A DNA stretch of 64,000 nucleotides. Origin: Ornithodoros turicata (taxonomy: Eukaryota > Arthropoda > Arachnida > Ixodida > Argasidae). Shown piece by piece: positions 1 to 11,507 of this stretch. The notes under the pieces are model-generated. The model worked only from the letters and a program-made list of their open reading frames with translations, searched no databases and was not told the DNA's origin. How positions within the stretch are numbered: position 1 is the first letter of the stretch; every line of letters begins with the position of its first letter. The position numbers were made by a program, and so were the translations under genes. The stretch spans positions 88,908,668 to 88,972,667 of the forward strand of contig NC_088203.1 of NCBI RefSeq assembly GCF_037126465.1, in the 5' to 3' direction.

Positions 1-362
1 TTTGACATGCAAAAGACACAATTTTCCACGGAAGAAACATTACTTCTTACTTTGTGGGCAAAAAACTGCGTGATAATATAGCAATGTTTCATTAAATTCC
101 CAAACAGTAATATTTATGTACATTGTTGCTCTCATAGAACCTTGCAGTACGGAATGCCCCCCCGCCACCGCCCCTACCCATAGCCCACCCATCGACCACC
201 GCCCCTATCCCATAGGCTAAGTGCTGTGCCCCTTGTCCATTAGCGAGGGCCGGCGAGAAGGGGCCAGCTGGATATGGAGCCCCGGGGCACGGCCCTCTTC
301 AGGGGCCCTCCCAACACAAGACCCGTCGGTCGCTGTCACGATAAGACGATAGGAGGGGGCCC

Positions 363-461
363 GTATGTGTGTATGTATGTATGTATATGTGTGTCTGTGT
401 GTATGTATGTATGTGTATGTATGTGTGTGTGCGTGTATCTATGTATATGTGTGTGTGTGTT
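363..461. repeat. TG/TATG microsatellite
   Basis: The sequence alternates TGTATG and TGTGTG units for about 100 bases with few interruptions. Any translation across it gives a meaningless Val-Cys-Met-Tyr run. Confidence 0.9.
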
Positions 462-1794
462 TGTCAAATGTCAAAAATGTCAAATAATGTTAATAATGTT
501 ACTGCCCCTGTTCTCAACTTCCCAGACGAAATTCAAATTGCCAGTGAACTCTGATCGCGGTAGGAGGAGAACATCTGATTTAATAATGCACGTTCCTAGT
601 CGTACGTGTTAAATTACCCCTAACATCCGCCATGAGCATTGTAATCACCTGTCTCAGTCCGCCATAGAAAATGTTGCAAAAATGTTGCAGCGCAATACAG
701 GTACCGCGGCTAATTTCGCCTACAACTATATTCCGGTGGAAGCATGTTCATAGTATTGAACTGGCTCGTGAGCCGAACCCTTTAGAATTATCCAGTTTCA
801 ACCGCCATAGTTTGCCTTCCGAAGCTGAACCGGAACTGAACTACGAACTATGGCCGAACCCGGACCAGAACCGAAGCGATAACATTTTCAGTTCGATTTT
901 CTGAGTGCTCTTAATTCAACAGAAATTCTGTCACCTTGACCAGGACACTCTCTGTTCTTTCACTTATGCGTAAATTAACAATAGTGCCGAATAACAACAC
1001 GGCCAACAACTAGAGTGCTGCGTCGATCGGAATTTATCACCCCGCAGGAGCACTACCTCCACCCGACCTTCAACCGGCGCTTTATCGCAAGAGACCTGCA
1101 CCCGAGCCGCCACCAACGGCGCGATGGGATTGCCGATGGAATTGCACGATGGAATTGATGGAATAGAGAGATGAGGTATGTGCATGCATGGTTTGCCGTA
1201 CGAATGTGTGTGTGCATCTGCACGTAAAATGTCATCTACGGATGGACTCGGTTTCAGCAGCGTCCACTTTGTGAACTTCGTTCCGTCTGATGTAGTTCAC
1301 AAATTACAACAAGCAGGTAACATATTTCCTTAACCATGAAGAGAAGACACGATGTAACGAACTGATACCTACTTGTTCATTACAGCAGGTCGCTTGACTC
1401 TTACTTCTTTGCGGGAAGTGGTAATGGTACCCTACTATCCAAAACCGAAACGGAAACGAAAATGATAGTGCGGTATTGAATTCGTGTAGTGGCTGTTCCT
1501 CTTGTGCAATGACATGAGCGATTTTTCTTTTTGTTTTTGTATTTTGGTGACTCCATTTCCCTGAAACATATGTCCTGTATATACACGAGAGCAGAGAAAG
1601 CTCAGCCATGGATGTCGAGCGTGCATCCGTTGCTTACTCGTCCCAGTCTGCATGGTTCATGACGCATACCTGCCAACTGGAAGTTTGATCGTTTGATTGA
1701 CGCAAGTAGTATAGAACAACGCCCAACAACAACGTCATTTTCCTAAACCAGTCGAAGTCAATTCTAATAAAATGCGAGCCAATTTTAATTCAAC

Positions 1795-2056
1795 TCAGGC
1801 CAGCTCTAAGCCCTCTGATTAGAGGTCTCATTGACGTCATAGCTCCAACCCTTCACATTGATTTGTCCATTCTAAACCTACTAATCGCTGACTGGCCGTT
1901 CACAGCTCCACCCCTTCATGCAATTGGCTGGCAAAGCTCTGCCCCTTCACGCTGATTGGCCGATTCTATGCCTACCTATCGTTGATTGGCTCGCTTGGCT
2001 CCAGTCCTTCATACTGATTGGTCCATTCATCGCTCCAGTTTTTCACGCTGACTGTA
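1795..2056. repeat. Degenerate tandem array with GATTGG cores
   Basis: About five imperfect units of roughly 45-60 bases recur, each combining a GCTCCACCCCTTCA-like stretch with CTGATTGGCC or a variant. GATTGG is a reverse-complement CCAAT box, so the array is a cluster of potential NF-Y sites. It could equally be plain satellite debris. Confidence 0.5.
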
Positions 2057-2559
2057 TATATTATTCTATGCAAGGTTATTCATGAAAAATGAACTAAAGT
2101 TTAAAAAGGTTCATCGCACACCAAAAAGATCATTTTCCTAAGCTATTTCCCTAAGCTCAACAAAGTTCCCCAAACTGGAAAAGTTCCTCTTTTTCATTCG
2201 CATTTGGTTTGCTCCCTGAGTTACCATAGAGACGTCACAATCATCAAGAAAACCACAAAATTTAACATATACCAGCAAGCAAGCTGAAACTTGTATAGCA
2301 CGACATGACAGTAACGCAAAAGATACACCTTTAGTGCCTGTGCTCCCTAAGCCAGGACCCTAAGCGAGAATTGTACATTATAAATGTAAAATTATACATT
2401 TCTACTTCTCTGGTTACACGGCACCCGTTCCGCTCACTGTCCTCAGACACCTCGCGTTCTGAATTGCACATTTCAGAGGACTATTGCTTACGCCTCACAG
2501 CGCAGCCTCCAGTCATGCTCACATCAGCTCAAGATATTCCCCGTGGTGTGGCATCATCG

Positions 2560-3760
2560 AAATACCCGGCTCCAGACTTGCCCTTACCCCTTTCGAGCTC
2601 GATTCTGCAATGTGGGACTCCACCCAGCATACAAGTGCAGACCAGACCCGTGTGCAGACCCGTAGCAGACCAGATCACGTATAATGCCCTTCCGAATCTT
2701 CCTGTATCGGGCGAGCATCCATCCAACGGATCTTCAATGCGAGCTGGAGCCAAGGGAGGTCTCTAAGGAGTGGAAGACTGTGGTGGTGGTCTCTTTACTT
2801 AAACCAGGTCAATTGCCGCGTCACATCGATTCTTTCCGCCCAAATGCTCTTACAAGCATTGTAGAGAAGACCTTGGAACGTGTACTATTCAATCACCTGA
2901 ACTGGTACCTTGAGAGCATGGGTTGTTTTCCCGAAGTGAAGGATGGTGATGGATTTTCTGCAGCTGGTCAGTAATGCGCAGTGCTATAACTCTAATTAGT
3001 GAGACACAACCGGCGATGTTTAATAACAGCCGCTGTCTTCCTCGACGTCAAGAACGTGTACGACAGTGTCCTCCATAGCGCAATCATGGCCACGCTTAGA
3101 GAAGCCGAAGTCGTGCGCTTCCCCTGGTCATGGATCAATGATTATTTGGCTGACCACTCCCTGTTTGTGAGCACCTGTGACGGGGATACTGCGACGTTCC
3201 ACGTGCATCGTGGTGTTCTAATACAGGGTGTCCTCAGTCCCCTTTTATTCAATACCATTATGTCTTGTCTTCCAGCACACATTCATAATCACACTCGCAC
3301 TACGATATATGTTGAAGACATCTGTATCTGAACTTCCACTGTTCACCATGACACGATCCAATGCCGACTACAATGTTCATTAAACATTGTTTCTAAATAC
3401 ACACTTGACCTTAGCTTGGTTGTCTCACCTAGCAACACTGCAGCCATGGCATTCTCACGACGATGATTCCATAAGTATCACACTTTTCATTGGTAGCTCA
3501 CCCCTGATGTTTGTCATGACCTGTCGATACTTGAGCGTTCCAAGAGCTCTGCCATACACACACAACCATTGCTGATGTAACAGGTTTGCTGATTTCAAGT
3601 CGCTCAATCCATCTCTTTCGAGGATGCGTCAAAGTAGGCTGTATTCCGTGTGTGGAAAGAAGGAAACGCGGAAAGACACACTGCTGTCCCCTTGGCATGC
3701 AGAGCCGCATTGAGGCACAGAACAAAAGTCATGTGGCACAAGCCTGGTCATGGTTTAATT
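2560..3760 (+). pseudogene. Decayed non-LTR retrotransposon reverse transcriptase (I/R1/Jockey-like)
   Basis: Separate frames spell successive reverse transcriptase blocks in the right order. These are a KEWKTVVVVSLLKPG block with SFRPNALTS near 2,770-2,860, motif A as VFLDVKNVYDS near 3,030-3,065, motif B as RGVLIQGVLSPLLFN near 3,208-3,255 and motif C degraded to YVEDI near 3,306. Stops and frameshifts separate the blocks, and the YADD catalytic core is altered. A palm/thumb-like tail with SPSNTAAMAFSR follows to about 3,480, and weaker similarity continues to about 3,760. Intact members copy mRNA into a nicked target; this copy cannot. Subfamily is an inference from motif style. Confidence 0.75.
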
Positions 3761-4648
3761 TGCTGGTCGTTCTCTGCACTGTTCCCTTCATCCATGATTT
3801 GAACAGCAAAATACAGGTGCAGGTCAGCGACCCATGCGAAAAGCAGCAACTTCTCCGCAATAGCACGCGAGGTCTGTCTGGACGCGTGTGTATCTGGATC
3901 GGCTGGTCCCGAGTTTCACCGCTGCGCGGCGTCGATTTGGCGAAGAACGCGAATACGCATCTGTACTGGCGCGCCGAAAGCCTCCTCGCGCCTGCCTTCG
4001 GACGCGAGTCGCCCACTCGGGGAGTCGAATTTGCTTTTGTTGATGCCGATACTGTTTTTGACCTGTGTTTGCTCACGCCACTGACATAGCCGCTGACAGT
4101 CTGGTAGTACACGGCGATCTGTCAACAATGAAACATATGAACGATATACCCCACTATCCAGTTGCTGCTAAAACACATCTGGAATACGCTTGCGGATGAA
4201 CGATTCTTCCGATATCCTTAAAGTACGTGCAGTTTGTTTCCCATCAGCCTTCCGAATCGGCAGAATATGTCGTTTGGTACGGGTACAAACAACTTGCTAA
4301 AACTCCCTCAAAATAATTTTGAATGACGAACAACGTTGCATGTGGTACCTGGATATCCGTGAAAATCACTGCTTTCTCATTCTTATTCCAAATCAGTCTC
4401 ATATTATTCCAACTGCATGGTTCCAACAGGCCGGACTACCACGTGAGACATGAAGATAGATATGTGAAAAACTGGAAAGGGACATCGGGGAAGAAACTAG
4501 ACCAGAAAACTATACGAAACAAAAGACAAGGCAATCGACTCCGTTCGCTGGCACTTATTTCTTCATTTGCGCTGTTTATTACACAGTATGAAAAGGTGTT
4601 TATATTGTTTATATTAGAGCATTATATAACAATAGTAGTCATTTTTAA

Positions 4649-5251
4649 AGGGACTATGAAATTTCCCGAACCCCCATACTTTTTTTCGATGGAAACCGTC
4701 CTTCCCGCAGAGAAACTAATATGCAACAAATTTTTCCGGACGAAATCGCTCCACTCTGCGAGGAGCGCGCGCTGGAAATGTCTCTTCCGCGTTCCTCCTC
4801 TCCCGCGCATATTTCCCTGCCGATGGTGTAACTGTACGGACCGCTCTTGCGGACCGGTGTTGCACAATGGCAAGTAATGCCGCGAGCTCGCGCTGTGGCT
4901 GCCGCCACTGCCGAAATCTGCCGATCGCGCGAAAGCTGCTGTCGTGAAGATTTCCACTCCCAATGAACGCATACGCGGGATCCTACGGCGCATGCTCCTG
5001 GCGGGATTCCTCGGCTCGCAACACGTCACGATGACGTGTTGCTGAGCCGGCCGTGGTCGCGTCAAGTTACCCGTTGTGTCTCCGCTCGGCAGCTCATCAC
5101 GGCGCGGCGCCAGCTGTCCTCCCTTCGCCGCTCCGTTTAAATTCGCTCCCGAGAAATCCGCTCGCGCGACGAAAGTAAAATTTCGGTTCTAGACTCAGAA
5201 AAAATGTCTTCTTTCGAACGAAACGAAGAAAAAAATCGTTTCATAGTCCCT
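4649..5251. mobile_element. TTAA-flanked MITE (603 bp, AGGGACTATGAAA termini)
   Basis: Both ends carry the perfect 13-bp inverted repeat AGGGACTATGAAA / TTTCATAGTCCCT. The element is flanked by TTAA at 4,645-4,648 and 5,252-5,255. The other duplication copy has a single TTAA at the matching place near 30,835, which proves insertion in the left copy or precise loss from the right. The interior is GC-rich and shows no transposase. TTAA duplication with AGGG termini fits Kolobok-type or piggyBac-type mobilisation; I favour Kolobok because of the THAP-bearing relative at 21,941. Confidence 0.9.
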
Positions 5252-6913
5252 TTAATAGTTGACGATTTCTGTCTTCAGCTTCTTCCTTCCTTGTTTGGCG
5301 ATCACTTGTTGTTCTTTCTTAGACGCGCTGGTGTCACAGTGGCTGTCCAAAGTTCATCCACGGAAAATGTAAAAGGAACGCCCTCGCGCGCGCGCAAGGC
5401 ACCCACACATGCACCCACAGAGAGACCTTTTTAAGCAAGCGACCAGTGTGTGCGCGTGCAGCGAACATGGAGTACTGAATTCCCCTTCTTTTCTGTGGCC
5501 CTTGGCGATACACCACAATTATCTACATTATCACGTAGAAACGTCAAATGAAACCGCGTGCACACGCGGTACACAAGCACAGATAGTTGATAAGCTGATA
5601 ACAAAATTTTAAAATATATAGAGGAATTGAATTCGGCACCCAACTAATTTTGCAACTCCAAAAGACAAAAAAAAAACGTGTACAAGAAAAAAGACTGTGG
5701 CAAGAACATAAACGCGTCGTAACACACGCACTCCCCAAAACGTAGTCGCGGGGACAAATTACAAAGCGATAACATGTGCGCAACATAAACGACAGCGCAA
5801 TAGCAACAGCATTGATGTCCGCTACCGCGGCAACAATCACAACATCACACACCGACAGCGCACAAAACATAACAATCGGATTCCAAAGAACACTATGCAA
5901 TAAACTTCAGAAGCGCAGTCAGAGCTGCATCCCTCTTGCTATGGAGGGCCACACACCAAACACCTTTACAATGTCAAAAGGTCTAGCGTCCAGCACAGAG
6001 AAAGAAAAGTACCTTGTTATAGTAATCATCAGATTAATTTACAATAATTCGAACAGTGCGCAATCTTTGTCTGCATTGAGACAGCGTGCCAATTTATCGC
6101 TAACTGGAAAACATTTGACTTCAAATCGCTTCAAATGTCTATAACAGATTTATTCAGAAGCCGCCGGAAAGCCTTGGACAATACGCTTTACACTCCTCTT
6201 CAACTCAACACCAAACTTTTTCGTTTTTATTTATTTTTATTTTATTTTTATTATTATTATTTATTTATTTTTATTTTTTATTTTCTTTTGACGTCAATGC
6301 GTAAGTAAGTTTGGTTTGGCGATTGACGTGCGCTATACCTTCGCTGTGTCGTACACGGCGAAGGGAAAACACTATGGTTTGGACACAAATGATGATGATG
6401 ATGATAGTTTGGCGCAGCAACTAGGACACGACTGAGCTCGCCCCAATTTTTTTGTACCGTGTTAGCGCTGTGCCAGTAACTGTGGCTATGAGCAGCGTAC
6501 ACACGTCGACCGATTAACACCGAACTAAACATGTGTCATGCCCAAGCTTAGACATGTGGATATTTTTATATCCCTTTTTTCAGCTATATGTATTGATAAC
6601 CGAAACAGACTTTCACAGGTTATAGTATATAGTACTACACTAAATAGCTGGTGTAAACGTGTTAACAGAAGACAATGAATAGCTTTTTTGGGCCACATCG
6701 GAAATTATAGCGATGAAATATTTGTTTCACGTGACTTATGTCACTTGTGTCATACTCTTGTCAAGCTTTGTACGTATGAAAATTATTTACGATGCGTTAG
6801 AGTACCACTCTATGTGTGGAATGATATATATGTGAATTGATGGACGTGTGTAATTTGTTGTAAAATGTTGGCGACGTGCTCATGCATGTACTGTAAGCTT
6901 ACTGTAAGCAGTT

Positions 6914-8950
6914 TCATCCCAAACCCACCCTGTGGGAGATATAAACCATGACGATAAACATGTCATCATCGCAGCCATAAAATAATGATGGTAGGCAACA
7001 CGTGTCTCCTGTGTGTTGAAGCACTGTGCTCCATTTTGCCCACCAAATGCATTCCTGCAAATAAGAAATATACCACTCAGAACGATGAAGTGTCCTTGCT
7101 TCTGCCGAAGTTTAGAGAACGTGATACTACATATTGAACGTCTGACAAAGGAAACTATTTCACATTGTCCCCGAGGCTGCAAGATAAGAACAGCTATACA
7201 TTAAGCACTTGAGTAGCATGTGAAATAAATGAAAGTAGAATTCAGTGATAGGGTGATGCCGTTAAACTGTTAAGGCGAGTTCCGTTAAACGACGACAAAA
7301 ACAACTCCGAGCTCGCTGAAGACCCATAAGCCTCCGATGTCCTCCGATGTACTTTGTCCGATGCCCCCCCCCCCCCCCCCAACGTATATATTTTCGTTCG
7401 AATTCAAAAGATAAGACTTCCGCACCTTGTTGGAGTTAAAATGAAACTACCTAGGGGTCTTTCACACACCATGTCAAGATGTCAAGATAGAAAACCCAGG
7501 CCAAGGTAAACCCTACTATCGTCAACTTAACGGCAAGCACAGTTAATACTGTTGTCCAGTCAGGCGTTGTATTCCCTCTGATGCTGCAAGAGACTCCGGC
7601 ACCCTCGTCAACAAACTGCAACTCATTTCTGAGAACTCGATGAGGGTCGTATGCTAGTGTGCTTTGGTAAATGTTTTTCCACGGTCAGTTTTCACTCTGC
7701 CATTTTCCCAGTATATGGGACACGATTATCATCTCGCTTACCTTGATCGATATACCTACATGTACTTTCGAAATGCTGCTTTACGTTCTTGATAGGCATG
7801 TACGTATCCGCAATGGAGCACAAAAGGGCCCCAAAATATGCGTAACAACAAGCTTAAAAGTACATACTACGTGAATTATTCATCCGGGGCATTATTCTCT
7901 GTATCAGCTAACATCACTTTGCCCTCACTTTACTCCCAAGCAACATATATCTGTCACTATACAACGCGGGACTATCTCGTTCTGCAGAATAAATGGGAAT
8001 GACACAAAGGACGTGTACTTCATGTTGTGGGGGAGCGATAAGGGTATTTTTAGGTAAGGATATCACATACATTTTTGGCCGGTGGATCGAACCTTCTCTC
8101 TTTCACCCCGAATACGATTACCACGCAACATGTCTGTAGTACTGTGTCTACGCATATATCTTATCATTGTCTTATCGATCTGCTATATTCCTGAACAGCT
8201 TCCTGAGCAGTATTATTTACGTATTCGTGCCGCGGTGCACGCGCTGCCTGCTGTTCTGTACGCGTGCTCCTCGTCAATCACCCAGATTTCTGCAGGAAAT
8301 CGATGTGTTGTAGGGCATGTTCAGAGGAAACGTGCCATGTATAACCGGTATTATAACCTAGTACCTTATTGAAGGAAAACATTCAAGCATTCAACAACAC
8401 GCATACATACCATGTTAATATGTTGTAGGGACAACGATAAAACTCTGTCAACTTCCCCGTCATGACAACTCTGTTTTGCGGAAAGAGGAAGTTTGAGGAA
8501 GAAAACGTTCATTGGGCGCCACAGGTGCATCTTGCTGCTTCGGTGCTTGGAACGGCTCCATAGTCTGAAACCACATAAAGTCATGTAGTCATTAGGCGTT
8601 CCCGCGCACAATGATCTGTAACGTACATGGCAAATTTCGCTTCTATAAATTGGCCATGTCTTGCCGTAAAGTTTACACTCCTCGATGCACATTCAAATCT
8701 TGATGGTATCAAATCCTCTAGCTTGAGGAGGTGGCAGGGACAGGAACACAAAACACAAGTAGACAGGGATGTTCCTGCTCCAACCGCCACCTCAAGCTCA
8801 AGGACACGATATCATCAACATCGCTTCACCAGCTTGCTTGCGTTTTAATGCTTCGTTCATTCAAATCTAGTGGTGCTTTACGATAGTTTCAGACAATGGT
8901 CACCTACCAACATCAGAAATGCCTCTAAGTGCACGGTCGTAAAATTGCAT
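6914..8950 (-). pseudogene. Gene A: frameshifted member of the four-copy unknown family
   Basis: Three exons match gene B in order: exon 1 at 8,950-8,908 (starting MQFYDRALRGISDV), exon 2 at 8,564-8,411 and exon 3 at 7,054-6,914. Splice signals are intact (GTAGGT donor, TTTCAG acceptor, GTATGT donor, TTGCAG acceptor). Exon 2 is 13 bases shorter than in B and hits a stop after about 18 codons, so the chain is broken. Exon 3 in the expected phase encodes a Trp/Cys-rich tail with DTCCLPSLF and a hydrophobic MFIVMVYIS run. I do not recognise the family. Upstream sequence corresponds to the promoter region of B. Confidence 0.6.
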
Positions 8951-9173
8951 GGCAAACGTCAAGAAAGTCGGTTTATCCTGCGCGACGAGAACGTTACTCG
9001 CAGAGCTGACTTGAGTTTGAGACAGCGTGTCTCAAAATGATACCCACTGAACGGTTGTCTCCTCGTTCGGAACGTGTCCTGATCATCTGAGCCGTTAAAT
9101 GTGCGCAGTTGTAAAAGTCGCAAGCTGGCGAAGAAACACGTATGAGTACCTCGAGCCATTTCTTCATTAGGCA

Positions 9174-9183
9174 GGTTTTATGG
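9174..9183 (-). promoter_or_regulatory. TATA-like box of gene A
   Basis: On the minus strand CCATAAAACC lies about 225 bases upstream of the exon 1 ATG. A TCATAC initiator-like site follows about 35-40 bases downstream. The same arrangement recurs in genes B, C and D. Confidence 0.5.
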
Positions 9184-9708
9184 GACGCGCAGTTAGGTTA
9201 TGGTTCTACAGGTAGTTAAATGCCCATTACGCGCAGAGACATCTAGCAGGCGTTCATACTTCCAGCAACAGGTGGTGCGTGCTTGGGATCCAGACGTGCT
9301 TTGAAGAAAGTGCACGCCCTTAAAGGAGCATTAAAGTGGTACCTAACATGGCCCAAAACTGCTGTCATCTTGTAAAGCAGTATGTGAAAAGCATTCCCAC
9401 AAAATATTTCTGTCCAAAGTTGTATCACCACGGTGCAATTAATTTGGAAAATCGCTGCCGCGGTGACAGGCCGGAGCGCTCCAACTGCAGACCACACCCA
9501 CTCTAGTGTGACGTTCGTGGTAGAGAGCCCCTCATTCGTTCGTAGGAAAAACCGTCTGCTACGAACATTGCTAGCTGCTGCTTGTTGATTTCTATTATTT
9601 ATATGATTTATATCACGTTTTCTTTAAAAGAAGAAGCATATACGCCGCCTGAGAAAATAAGATTACGATCACAAGAATAATATATCCGTGGCTTCTGTGC
9701 AATCTCAG

Positions 9709-9720
9709 AATTCACAGCAG
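9709..9720. repeat. Left target-site duplication of the Penelope-like element
   Basis: AATTCACAGCAG directly precedes the retroelement and is repeated at 14,644-14,655. The identity extends two further bases (CA) into the start of the element. Confidence 0.85.
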
Positions 9721-10161
9721 CAAAATACAGAAGCCGACACTGAAGATTTTTGTTTAAGTTTAATTTGTACAAGCTTTCGCGTGGAGGTCCACGCTTCCTC
9801 AGGTACAAAGTGAAGTGGTGACACACATAAGTATATATAGTATAGACACTGCTGTACAAAGAAAGGGAAGAGGAAAGGAGATATGGAGCCACATGTCTGT
9901 GTACAATGAATAGCTCGGCAGACGGATAAGTGACCTCTAACCGTTTAAGAACAGTAAAAGGTGTTGTTGTGAACAAAAAGGCTCGCCAACCCAGTTTCGC
10001 GGAAGGGGGGTCAGGAGTATGGGAAACGAGTGGCCCAGAATGGACAAAAGGGAAGGTTACGGATTATCTAACGGAGTACCAGACGATGACTGAAAGTGGG
10101 GATTCAAGAATTGTGCACAAATAAATATAGATATATAGCTACTAAATTTACATAAGCGGAT
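9721..10161 (-). repeat. Inverted partial copy of the Penelope 3' end
   Basis: This 441-base block is the reverse complement of 14,158-14,598 with only isolated mismatches (for example near 9,917). It begins inside the last codons of ORF2 and includes a hammerhead-like motif. Inverted tail copies at the 5' side are a known product of Penelope-type integration. Confidence 0.9.
9764..9809 (-). ncRNA. Hammerhead-ribozyme-like motif (inverted copy)
   Basis: Read on the minus strand this is the same 46-base motif as at 10,256 and 14,510. Stem I is TTTGTAC/GTACAAA, the core is CTGAGGA, stem II is GCGTGG/CCACGC, and GAAA is followed by a minimal stem III. Confidence 0.65.
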
Positions 10162-10389
10162 TACACAGACATGTGGCTCCATATCTCCTTTCCTCTTCCC
10201 TTTCTTTGTACAGCAGTGTCTATACTATATATACTTATGTGTGTCACCACTTCACTTTGTACCTGAGGAAGCGTGGACCTCCACGCGAAAGCTTGTACAA
10301 ATTAAACTTAAACAAAAATCTTCAGTGTCGGCTTCTGTATTTTGTTTATGTGATCTACAGGACTTGACTCCCCTCTTCGTATACGCATC
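10162..10389 (+). repeat. 5' direct repeat (pLTR) of the Penelope-like element
   Basis: These 228 bases are identical by eye to 14,416-14,643. The repeat carries the hammerhead-like motif and ends 11 bases before the ORF1 ATG. It probably holds the promoter and the ribozyme that sets transcript ends. Confidence 0.9.
10256..10301 (+). ncRNA. Hammerhead-ribozyme-like motif (5' pLTR)
   Basis: Stem I pairs TTTGTAC (10,256-10,262) with GTACAAA (10,295-10,301). The core CTGAGGA (10,263-10,269) fits the CUGANGA consensus. Stem II pairs GCGTGG with CCACGC across an ACCT loop, and GAAA follows at 10,287-10,290. Stem III would be a single A-U pair, putting cleavage after UU at 10,293-10,294. The AAGCTT around it is palindromic, which would allow a dimeric stem III. 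One extra A (10,270) sits between the core and stem II, which is atypical. Minimal type I hammerheads are known in Penelope-like elements. Confidence 0.7.
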
Positions 10390-10400
10390 TGTTACTTACC

Positions 10401-11507
10401 ATGTCTCGTCCTGCGACACTGGAGATTTCATCACGCATTGCCATAATCGGCAACTCTCTTATCAAATTGGTGCCACAGTTTTTGAGTTCAACCAACATCT
10501 ACATCAAGTCGGTGAGTGGCGGAAGAATTTTGGATTTCCTGAAAGTGGTGGATGATCTCCCTGGTGACTTTTCGGCGATTATATTGCAAATTTGCTCTAT
10601 CGACGTGGCCACAGAACCTATCGCTACGACCATTGAGAGAATTGATTGCCTATTGTCGCACATCCGATCTTCACGACCGCAAACGCTGGTTGTATTCTCC
10701 AGTGTTCCACCTAGATTACCATCCTTCTACACAACCCGTGACCAGAGCCAGTTCCTACGGAATGTGAACCGCAACATCAGTCTCCTCAACCACCATTTCT
10801 GGTACTTATCCTTGCTAAACTCCGGAGTGGGAAGCATCCAGCACTTGCGGATGGACCAGTCACCTTGGAATTTCCTGGCTCTGGACGGCCACCACTTGAA
10901 CCTTCGGGGCGCGAGGTGTTTGGCTTCCCACTACCGTAACTGCATCCTCACGCACATCTTGCAAGACCTCCCACCCCCAGCTGTGACGTCTTCCCCCTTT
11001 GAGCTGCGTCTGGAAGATTTCCCCCCCTTCCCCGTCGATCAGAGACCATCCACTTCTACAACCGACGCCACGACTGCGCGCTATGCCGACGTTCTTGCTC
11101 CACTTAACTCGTGCAACGACCTACCAGCCCCTTCTGCTTCCCATCCTGCGTTGGTTCCTACAACCCCTGTGCCCAAGACCTCTTCTCCACAAGCTCCAGC
11201 TTCACCCATCAACAGTCCCCCGGCCTCTTCTCCAGCCGCTGACAACGTAATCAGCTTCTCTCCTGCGGAGTGTGCTAACCATAGTGCCGGAGTCCACCTG
11301 CGATCCCCACTTCACCCCGATGCATCTCCAGGGGTGTCTGACTGTGTGAACGTGGGTTCTTCACCAAGGACTTTTTCTACTTCGCGTGGTGCGTCTGCTC
11401 AAGTACGCTCTTCTCCTCCAGCCAGGCCACAGAGGAGAGTTAGCCGTCGCTTCCCTATGACAACACGTAAGCAGTCTAGACAACGCAGGTCCGGCCGGAC
11501 GCAATGA
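10401..11507 (+). CDS. Penelope ORF1: SGNH/GDSL hydrolase-like protein with proline-rich tail
   Basis: The protein has 368 residues and starts at the ATG 11 bases after the 5' repeat. Residues 12-180 look like an SGNH hydrolase. Block I is IAIIGNSL with Ser19 as nucleophile (the usual GDS is GNS), and the terminal block is DGHHLN with Asp162 and His165. The central G-x-N-D block is weak (ICSID), so catalysis is plausible but unproven. Residues 190-340 are rich in Pro, Ser and Thr, and the C-terminus is strongly basic (RRVSRR, RQRRSGR), suggesting nucleic-acid contact. SGNH-type ORF1 proteins are known in CR1-like LINEs; finding one here is unexpected. The stop is TGA at 11,505-11,507, and the same frame then continues as ORF2. 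Confidence 0.8.
   Translation: MSRPATLEISSRIAIIGNSLIKLVPQFLSSTNIYIKSVSGGRILDFLKVVDDLPGDFSAIILQICSIDVATEPIATTIERIDCLLSHIRSSRPQTLVVFSSVPPRLPSFYTTRDQSQFLRNVNRNISLLNHHFWYLSLLNSGVGSIQHLRMDQSPWNFLALDGHHLNLRGARCLASHYRNCILTHILQDLPPPAVTSSPFELRLEDFPPFPVDQRPSTSTTDATTARYADVLAPLNSCNDLPAPSASHPALVPTTPVPKTSSPQAPASPINSPPASSPAADNVISFSPAECANHSAGVHLRSPLHPDASPGVSDCVNVGSSPRTFSTSRGASAQVRSSPPARPQRRVSRRFPMTTRKQSRQRRSGRTQ

Larger units (their letters stand above)
1..2559. other. Gene-poor repeat-rich flank
   Basis: No exon chain or protein family could be supported here. The stretch contains a TG-rich microsatellite and a degenerate GATTGG tandem array, listed separately. Open frames across it are short, and one of them runs through the microsatellite, so none was called as a gene. 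Confidence 0.5.

Noticed and set aside
274..612. 112-residue open frame
   Set aside because: It is open only because it crosses the TG microsatellite.
3586..4089. 167-residue open frame
   Set aside because: It crosses the junction between LINE debris and the start of the segmental duplication and shows no domain.
5544..5900. Hydrophobic 118-residue minus-strand frame, possibly a membrane protein
   Set aside because: It recurs only because of the recent duplication, has no splice or start support, and its right-copy equivalent is broken.
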